From positions 496,001 through 560,000 of the forward strand of contig BLLK01000062.1 of the NCBI GenBank assembly GCA_021927905.1: DNA of 64,000 bases. Direction: 5' to 3'. Made by a program: the position numbers and the translations under genes. Positions 57,891 through 64,000 of this stretch are shown one piece after another (position 1 is the first letter of the stretch; every line of letters starts with the position of its first letter). Origin of the DNA: Chaetoceros tenuissimus. Its lineage: Eukaryota > Bacillariophyta > Thalassiosirophyceae > Chaetocerotales > Chaetocerotaceae. The notes below the pieces were generated by a model, which saw only the letters and a program-made list of their open reading frames with translations, made no database searches and was not told where the DNA came from.

Positions 57891-59246
57891 CTATATTTTA
57901 TCCAACATTGTCTTTTGAATGTATTTTGCAGTGTCCTCCGACTTTGGAACTCCTTCTCCCAATGTATAGCAAGCTACAACATTTCTCCATCCCTCAATAT
58001 TTCCCATCTCCCCCGCTTGCTGATATAGTTCAAATGCCCTTCTCTGATCCCTTGGAATATTCTTGAAACTACCTTTATGGTAAATCGCTCCAGCCGAAAC
58101 AAGCGCATCGGAATTGCCAGCTTCACCAGCTTCCAGAAAATCATTCAACGCACTTTCTACGTCCACTTCATATCCATCATCACCGTGATATCTACAATGC
58201 CCTCTCAGGAACAAAGAGTCAGCTTCGCCACCATCGCATGCCTCATTGAGGTACTCTTGGAATAGATCGAGAGACGATTGAATTTCCAAATCGTCATCTC
58301 CATTTCTATACAATAAGGCGAGATAGTATAGTGCACCTATATGACCATTATCAGCAGCTTCTTGTATATATTGCAAACCTTTTCTTCTTGTATCTAGAAT
58401 AGATTCATAGGATTCAGCATCAATATGGTCTTCACCAAGATACGTCACACCCATGAAATATTTTGCATCATCATCACCAAGTTTCACAGCCTTTTCAAAA
58501 CATTCTATCGCTTTTTCAATATCCGATTTGATGCTTTTCTCTACATTATTTTCAATTTCATGTCCTGTCCAAAGCAAATGACCTAGATTAAACCACGCTT
58601 CAGCACAATCATTCGCTCCAGCAAATTCATATAGTTTCATAGCTAAATGAGCTCCACTAGGACAATGTTGCAACTCTCCCAAATCAAAAACTAAATCATT
58701 ACGATCCAAACCATATACATGTTTCAACTCCTTTTCCAAATCAAAATCTTGTTTAGTCAATAAATCATTGGCAAGTGATACAATCGCATGATTGAATCCA
58801 TACCGAAATGCAGCAATTTGCATATATTCCTTTGCCAACTCTAAATCATTCGCTTTCTCCTTGACTTGTGAGTGATGTATTTCAATTCCATTCAATTGTT
58901 CTTTCCGCTCTTGACGAACTTGATTGACAATCTTTTTAACTACTTGTAGTCCGCTTTTGGAATCATATTGATGATTTTCTTGTTGTTGTTGTTTTTCTTG
59001 TAGAGATTTTTCATGGAGATATAAATGTTGTTTAGCCTTTTCATAATATTCTTGACCGAGGTTGGACTTATTATCGGTGGAGAATTGCCGGAGAGAGTCA
59101 CTCAAGTCAGTATTATTTATGAAAGGAGTATTGAAAGGAGCATAGATTCTTGAATGTACGTTTAGGATGCAAATTGATGATCCATTTCTGAATCTAGTAA
59201 TCTGGCGCCCTGCTGCTACTCTGGAAATAGACTTGATTAGAATCAT
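57891..59246 (-). CDS. Sel1-repeat protein, mitochondrial-type, full length (unit D, 451 aa)
   Basis: The start is the ATG at 59246; the frame continues upstream without ATG. The N-terminus MILIKSISRVAAGRQITRFR is a basic amphipathic presequence. A Gln-rich charged helix (about 75-150) follows, then about five Sel1-like repeats: AGANDCAEAWFNLGHLLW; AVKLGDDDAKYFMGVTYLG; AADNGHIGALYYLALLYRNG; AGEAGNSDALVSAGAIYHKG; AGEMGNIEGWRNVVACYTLG. Sel1 proteins act as adaptor scaffolds in protein quality control and signalling. This copy is the apparent parent of the truncated genes at 12395, 21595 and 26846, which all stop at VKLGDDD. It is divergent from the coiled-coil gene at 59624. Confidence 0.88.
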   Translation of the reverse strand: MILIKSISRVAAGRQITRFRNGSSICILNVHSRIYAPFNTPFINNTDLSDSLRQFSTDNKSNLGQEYYEKAKQHLYLHEKSLQEKQQQQENHQYDSKSGLQVVKKIVNQVRQERKEQLNGIEIHHSQVKEKANDLELAKEYMQIAAFRYGFNHAIVSLANDLLTKQDFDLEKELKHVYGLDRNDLVFDLGELQHCPSGAHLAMKLYEFAGANDCAEAWFNLGHLLWTGHEIENNVEKSIKSDIEKAIECFEKAVKLGDDDAKYFMGVTYLGEDHIDAESYESILDTRRKGLQYIQEAADNGHIGALYYLALLYRNGDDDLEIQSSLDLFQEYLNEACDGGEADSLFLRGHCRYHGDDGYEVDVESALNDFLEAGEAGNSDALVSAGAIYHKGSFKNIPRDQRRAFELYQQAGEMGNIEGWRNVVACYTLGEGVPKSEDTAKYIQKTMLDKI

Positions 59247-59623
59247 ACTCGTACCGGTACGCGACAAGATATCTATGTGTAATGTAGGCGTAATTGCTTA
59301 GACTGAGCCTTAGGAGATGGTAGGAGAGGATTTAATATGTAATTGAGGGTGAAGAACTCTGATGAATGTGATGAATTATGACGAATGACGAAGAGTGGTT
59401 TTGTTCGTCATCTTCGTCATTGGTGTGTAATGACGTCACGTGACTTATATGTCTGTTTCCAACTATGACGTAGCAAGGTTTAAGTTTCAACAAATGTTGG
59501 AAAGACAGATGCTGCATTGCATCTGTTCACGAATGAAGAATTGCAGTTGATGCTTGCCGAAGCACGAATTCACTCCACTCTTCATTCACCTTCACATAAA
59601 ATAACTTTTCCGTGTAGTAAACC
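59247..59623. promoter_or_regulatory. Divergent promoter region with TGACGTCA/CACGTG, unit D
   Basis: A 377-bp spacer. TGACGTCA (59431-59438) overlaps the palindrome TCACGTGA (59436-59443), giving a composite CRE/G-box. Sequence on both sides is conserved in unit C's spacer. The Sel1 5' leader (about 59250-59310) is conserved in all four units. bZIP or bHLH binding is an inference. Confidence 0.5.
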
Positions 59624-60448
59624 ATGAGCGATCGTTCTCCTGAAACGCCAGATTCACCTTACATTCCAAGACGTCTTCGAAGTGCAATGTCAGCAGAGGT
59701 TACCCCTGCTGTCAAGCACATGACTTCCTTGTTGTTCAAGCAGGAACCAGAGGCAGAATCTCTGCAAGCATCTCCCATTGCAAAGCGCACCACCGCCTCG
59801 ACCTTATTATCTCCCATTGCATGGCTCCTTCGAACCATGGTCAAGACTTTATCACTCGTTGCATGGTTCGTTGTATGGTTCGTCGGACGCACCTTTGCCT
59901 TCATCTGTGCATCAGTGTCCATGGTGAAGACTTTATGTCTTGCCATGTTCCGTGTATCCACTTCCTTGCTCAAGACCTCTACAGACATTGTCATGAAAGC
60001 AGTCAAATCCTTCGTATCTGCTTTGAATCATCTAAAGAATAGACGTCCTCGCAAGGTATTAGAAGCACTTCTCGAGGACTTAAAAGAACTTGTCAAGAAA
60101 TTAGAAGGACGTGTCAAGGACTTAGAAGGACGTGTCAAGGAACTCAAAGAACTTGTCAAGGAACTCAGAGGAAAACTTTCCAAGGCCACAAAAACTCTTG
60201 CAAAGCTGGAAGCAGAAAATGCAAAGTTACGAGGAGGCCAATTCAAGGTGAACCAGAGGATTCATGTCTTCTGGCTTAACCACAACGATGCCAGCATTGA
60301 TAAAGCTCAAGTTTGGAATGGCTGGATCGAAGAAGTTCTTGCGAATGACCTCTATAGAATTCACTTCATTAATAAAAATGGGAAAACAGTTTCGAAAACC
60401 GAAAGATGGCATGAGAGTCAAATCAGACGTGGCTGGTTCAAGAAGTGA
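59624..60448 (+). CDS. Coiled-coil protein with C-terminal barrel-like domain, unit D (274 aa)
   Basis: Paralog of the proteins at 10545, 20266 and 26168. The N-terminus MSDRSPETPDSP matches unit A. Residues ~55-130 hold two to three hydrophobic stretches (LSLVAWFVVWFVGRTFAFICA is the strongest), so it is probably membrane-bound. The coiled coil (about 145-205) is built from repeated ELVKKLEGRVKDLEGRVKEL units. The C-terminal domain (about 205-274) has IHVFWLNH, AQVWNGWIEEV, ND.YRIHF and ERWHESQIRRGW. The 3' flank (60450-60655) is conserved, inverted, at about 10400-10540. Nothing in the cell can yet be assigned to this family. The barrel-like C-terminus might bind a peptide or nucleic acid. 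Confidence 0.75.
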   Translation: MSDRSPETPDSPYIPRRLRSAMSAEVTPAVKHMTSLLFKQEPEAESLQASPIAKRTTASTLLSPIAWLLRTMVKTLSLVAWFVVWFVGRTFAFICASVSMVKTLCLAMFRVSTSLLKTSTDIVMKAVKSFVSALNHLKNRRPRKVLEALLEDLKELVKKLEGRVKDLEGRVKELKELVKELRGKLSKATKTLAKLEAENAKLRGGQFKVNQRIHVFWLNHNDASIDKAQVWNGWIEEVLANDLYRIHFINKNGKTVSKTERWHESQIRRGWFKK

Positions 60449-60775
60449 GATTGATGACATTTCACTATATTTTTGAACTACTCAATTGTATTACTGATAC
60501 ATTATACATTTTATACTACTGCTTGTGGTTTGAGGTAATGGATTTTCCTATATTATCTCTGTTCTATTTCATGTAAACTAGTAGTAACAATTTTGAATGT
60601 AAATTATCTAGCAAATTTGTTTCTTCTTATAAACTCTTGTGTCATGCAAATGATTGATATTGGATGAGAACGGGTCGGCCTGGATAGAGTGGACCGGAAT
60701 GTATACAATTAGGATTGAATTGTATGAGAAGGATCCGAACTCACAAGCCAATGTGCACTCGGTCACAAATATACC
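60449..60775. other. Intergenic: conserved 3' flank of unit D
   Basis: The first ~205 bp match, in inverted orientation, the 3' flank of the unit A coiled-coil gene (10400-10540). The rest holds nothing recognised. Confidence 0.65.
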
Positions 60776-62011
60776 TCATTTCTTTCCCTTGTCTTTATGA
60801 TTTCTTTTCCCAGCTCCAGTAGATACATTTCGTGTAGAACCTTTCGAATTACCACTACTACCTCGTTCCTTCAACAACTTGAATAGACACTGTGCCTCAC
60901 GAATCCTAGCATTCTCAATACAAAACGACTGTATTTCAGCCGATAAAAACTTATCTACGTGCACAATGCCATTCTGGATTAAATTTTGTAAGAACACTGA
61001 AATCAAACGAACCATTTTCAAATCTTGTGAGCCTCGTTCCAATAATCCCAATATGAATACATGTAGATATTCCGCATTCAATTTACACGGACTATCGTCA
61101 AGTGTCGCCAATTTGTACACAACTTCCATGGCATGTAGTGTAATTTCCATATGGACGAGTTTGGAGTGATATACATTTGCTTGTTGTTCATTCTCCACTT
61201 TTAGTAAAAAATGTATTGCAATGTTTGGATTCTGTTCTACAAGTGATGGTAAATTATCCGGAGTCAATAACTCTAATCCATTCCCTGTGGAATCACAATA
61301 TCTCAATACCGTTTCTTCCGCCTCCACTTCCAAAGGTTCTACAAACATTTGTTTCAAAAGTAAATCAGGTGATGGCTTTTCTTCATCCTCATCATGACTT
61401 GCATCCGGTATCAAGTGATAACGTAAAGTAGGAAATGTCGTTTGAAGAAATTGTAGATTCATTTCCGGCATGACGGATATCCCATCATCCAACAACTTTT
61501 CAGCTGTAAACAAAGGCGATGGTCTATAAAATCCCTGCATAGAGTTTTGAATGATGCGATTCTTTTTCAATCTCGATAAATCATTTTCCGTCTCTTGATC
61601 ATCCTTGTGATTGTGACTGTAAGCCTTGAGCTGCTGTAAAAATGCTAGATTGCCTCTAAAATCCACATCACTCAATAATGTTTCAATACATTCCTCCTTT
61701 TGTAAAAGATACGATAAGAAAGCATTCGTAGCAATCGATACTGATTTTTTCTTTTTTGGTTTAGACACCCCACTGCCAATATCGTAAATGGTACATAAAA
61801 TACACAATTGTTGTGTAGATGTGAGTGTCTCTTTGGATGTTTCTAGTTTTTGTTGTAATTGAATTGCAAATTGAAATCTACTGCCTGGTAGTGTATTCAA
61901 TGTTTCTCGGATTATATTTTCAAAAGGAGGTTTTTCATTGTCGCAGTTTGAAAGGAGAGATGATAGTTGTTCCGACATTTTAGGTTGAAGAGAGGGAGTT
62001 GTTATACACAT
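60776..62011 (-). CDS. CNOT11: CCR4-NOT complex subunit 11 (411 aa)
   Basis: CNOT11 joins CNOT10 and the N-terminal part of CNOT1 in the cytoplasmic deadenylase complex. The C-terminal ~150 residues carry the family signature: LPSLVEQNPNIAIHFLLKV, LVHMEITLHAMEVVYKL, EYLHVFILGLLE, RLISVFLQNLIQNGIV and FCIENARIREAQCLFKLLK, a near match in order and spacing to animal CNOT11 (DUF2363). The N-terminal half includes a Lys-rich patch (KPKKKKSVS) and FRGNLAFLQQL. The tail is Gly/Ser/Lys-rich and disordered. Met12 (61978, MSEQLSS) is an alternative start. No introns. Confidence 0.9.
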   Translation of the reverse strand: MCITTPSLQPKMSEQLSSLLSNCDNEKPPFENIIRETLNTLPGSRFQFAIQLQQKLETSKETLTSTQQLCILCTIYDIGSGVSKPKKKKSVSIATNAFLSYLLQKEECIETLLSDVDFRGNLAFLQQLKAYSHNHKDDQETENDLSRLKKNRIIQNSMQGFYRPSPLFTAEKLLDDGISVMPEMNLQFLQTTFPTLRYHLIPDASHDEDEEKPSPDLLLKQMFVEPLEVEAEETVLRYCDSTGNGLELLTPDNLPSLVEQNPNIAIHFLLKVENEQQANVYHSKLVHMEITLHAMEVVYKLATLDDSPCKLNAEYLHVFILGLLERGSQDLKMVRLISVFLQNLIQNGIVHVDKFLSAEIQSFCIENARIREAQCLFKLLKERGSSGNSKGSTRNVSTGAGKRNHKDKGKK

Positions 62012-63047
62012 TCGCGGCTTTGTACTTTGATACTTCGTTTGCTTGCTATATTCAAAGTGACTGCTTTGCTTTGCCTTATTTAATTAATTGCAGTGAAAAT
62101 ATGTTTTGCTTGTCGATTTCAGAGTCGAGACTTTTTTCAAAGAAAGAATAATAATGGTGAGATAAACGAAAGAATGAAATGAATAAAAAACATTGAATGG
62201 CCATCGAGATATCATTTCATAAATGATAAAAAGAAAAGCAGCACTTGGCCTTCAGTCACTTTCTATTTTCGTATCTCACGAGTCTCTATCCTTTTTCTTC
62301 TTCTCTTTCATTCATTACGTAAGTCTCGAGAATGAAATTAAAATACGAACTAGAGCCGACAAATAGCCAAGCCAAGCCAAGCCAAGCTACACAAAAATTC
62401 AAGCATCCATATCTTATGTATCTTACATTTTTCTGGAAAGACCAATATTCCTTTTCTCCTGTTCCAAATTCAGCTATCCCTAGAAAATTCTTATATGATC
62501 CTAGTATAGTATATTCCTCGTTCTCTTTCTTGTTGCTTTGCTTGCTATAGCTTCCGCCTTTGCTCTGGTCGAACCGTGTAAAAGATTTCAACGTAGAGAC
62601 TATGTGAAGAGGCTATTGATGTGTATTTATGTTCAACTAAAGTGGAAAGTGAGTAAGAAGAAGTACTAATAAGGAAATCAGTTGAAACAGTGAAACGCAA
62701 TATGGCATGTTTCTCTCTGGAAAGAAAGGGAAATAAGAAAAGAAGAGGAAGATAAATAAATGATACCCAATGACGAGCAATGGTATTTCGTCGCATTTCT
62801 TTCGTACCCTTGCCAGTTATCCTACAGATGTAAAAAGATCTAAAGTTGTTGGAGTAGGTATTGCAATGTTTACTGAAACATTAATTACTAAATTCAATTC
62901 CTTCATTCCTAAGTTTGGCCATTACTTTCGTCGTTGGTATTAAAAATAGAAAATTAAGAAGCAAATAAAAGTTTTCCTTTCACGGAGTGAGTTGGGTATA
63001 GTGCATCACAAAATATAGCTATACAAATATAAATGTAATTACTTTAT
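62012..63047. other. Gene-free region
   Basis: About 1 kb between CNOT11's start and the stop of the LRR gene. The only structure noticed is a short GCCAA minisatellite (about 62365-62387, four to five units). A frame at 62286-62591 on the minus strand has no recognisable feature and is not called. Confidence 0.6.
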
Positions 63048-63884
63048 CTAGAGTTCACCCATCATCTTCAATGTGTAATCCCGAATAATATCCATTTCAT
63101 CAATATCCGCGTACGGATTCTCCTTCAAGTACTGAGACGGAGTAATACCAGCCCCATTCTCTACGCTGAATGCTCCAATTCCAATTTCTTCAAGGATGGT
63201 AAAAATGTCTTGTTTTGAAGGTGAAAAGGAACAGCAAGCTCTGTGTAGAGCATACTTGTCGTCATTGTTGATATTCTTGATCCATTCTTGTACTGCTTCT
63301 TCATCAGCAAAAATGTAGTCACCGTAGTCATCCTCTTCATCTGCAAAAGAAGAATCGTCAATCAATTTTGTATTCCCAAAAACACGAGGTCCGAGCTCAA
63401 CATTCTGTGGAACATGAACAATAGCCAAGTTTGTATTACAGTCAAATGCGTATCTTCCAACTTCTCTACACCGTGGAGGGAGAAAGACGCTTGAAAGATC
63501 ACAGCTTCCAAATACATCTTCACCAATATACTCCAAGTTGATTGACAATTTGATATACACCAGGTCAAAGCAAAAATGAAAAGCACGGTTCTCGATGCGA
63601 ATCACAGTATTTGCAAATATGACTTTCTTTACATTCACACAATACAGAAAAGTTTCTCTTGGAATCTCGGTGACGCCGTCCACAACTATTACCTGCTGCC
63701 ATGAAAGCCGCTCTCGCCAATACTCTTTGCATTCAATAGATAGATTCCATTCTTCCCATCTCTCGATCTCTCCATAGCGACGTTTGTATTGAGGATACCA
63801 TTCAGAATATAGCTCTTGATTCCAGAGTGGCTTCGATCCGTCGTAAAAGAGAGTCACGAGACCATCGACAGTAGCAACCCTCAT
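63048..63884 (-). CDS. BspA-type leucine-rich repeat protein (278 aa)
   Basis: Starts MRVATVDGLVTLFYDGSKPLW, the usual short N-terminal module of this diatom family. The repeats are IPRETFLYCVNVKKVIF, IENRAFHFCFDLVYIKL, IGEDVFGSCDLSSVFLP, VGRYAFDCNTNLAIVHVP and LGPRVFGNTKLI. The C-terminal cap is LHRACCSFSP...TPSQYLKENPYADIDEMDI, the same as in the gene at 45999. No signal peptide or membrane segment is present. The function is unknown; LRR_5 domains usually bind proteins. The two genes are about 45-50% alike by eye, so they are not a recent duplicate. Confidence 0.88.
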   Translation of the reverse strand: MRVATVDGLVTLFYDGSKPLWNQELYSEWYPQYKRRYGEIERWEEWNLSIECKEYWRERLSWQQVIVVDGVTEIPRETFLYCVNVKKVIFANTVIRIENRAFHFCFDLVYIKLSINLEYIGEDVFGSCDLSSVFLPPRCREVGRYAFDCNTNLAIVHVPQNVELGPRVFGNTKLIDDSSFADEEDDYGDYIFADEEAVQEWIKNINNDDKYALHRACCSFSPSKQDIFTILEEIGIGAFSVENGAGITPSQYLKENPYADIDEMDIIRDYTLKMMGEL

Positions 63885-64000
63885 TTCTTCAACAACACAC
63901 AGCAGTAGATCTAGCTAGAGGCTATTGGCACGTATATATCCAGCTAAAATGAACAATAGTTAGTTCGCTCTGCAGCATTCAGCATTGTTAGCTGCGTTGA

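Noticed and set aside
62286-62591. 101-codon frame on the minus strand upstream of CNOT11
   Set aside because: Low-complexity, with no recognisable motif; its WLGLAW part is only the translation of the GCCAA minisatellite.

Overview
The window looks like nuclear DNA of a diatom, probably a Chaetoceros-like centric (inference). Supports: short GT-AG introns in several genes, two Copia elements of diatom type, a plastid-targeted protein with a diatom-style AF-type presequence, a Ser/Pro-rich GPI-type surface protein, BspA-type LRR proteins of the kind amplified in Chaetoceros, and interstitial TTAGGG motifs.

Layout. 0-6.3 kb: a Copia element on the minus strand running off the left edge. 6.36-10.2 kb: three near-identical non-coding tandem units of about 1.35 kb. 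10.2-32.8 kb: a segmental-duplication block holding three versions of one cassette, [coiled-coil protein with a C-terminal barrel-like domain, minus] - [N-terminal half of a mitochondrial Sel1 protein, plus] - [soluble-type adenylyl cyclase, minus], separated by AT-rich repeats with palindromic telomere motifs. Unit A (10.5-18.3 kb) has a nearly full cyclase, unit B (20.1-23.6 kb) only its last exon, unit C (26.0-32.8 kb) a full 1599-residue cyclase. The apparent parent of the coiled-coil/Sel1 pair, with a full-length Sel1 gene, lies at 57.9-60.5 kb.

33-46 kb is ordinary gene-rich DNA. A Gfo/Idh/MocA oxidoreductase is divergent from a five-exon fusion of an Fe(II)/2-oxoglutarate dioxygenase with an aldo-keto reductase. 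Then come a surface protein, a UbiB/ABC1 kinase divergent from a plastid thioredoxin-fold protein, and mitochondrial Lon protease. 46-51.2 kb holds an LRR gene, then repeats derived from LRR-gene flanks, including a relic from which the LRR coding region is missing. 51.2-54.0 kb is a broken Copia copy with recognisable LTRs. 54.3-64 kb holds La protein, a TPR + DNAJC8-like protein, a small conserved-looking protein, the Sel1/coiled-coil pair, CNOT11 and a second LRR gene.

Most single-copy genes are housekeeping (RNA metabolism, mitochondrial and plastid maintenance). The less usual parts are the dioxygenase-AKR fusion with its divergent dehydrogenase, which may act in one small-molecule pathway, and the amplified cyclase/Sel1/coiled-coil cassette, whose mosaic copies suggest ongoing duplication and gene conversion.
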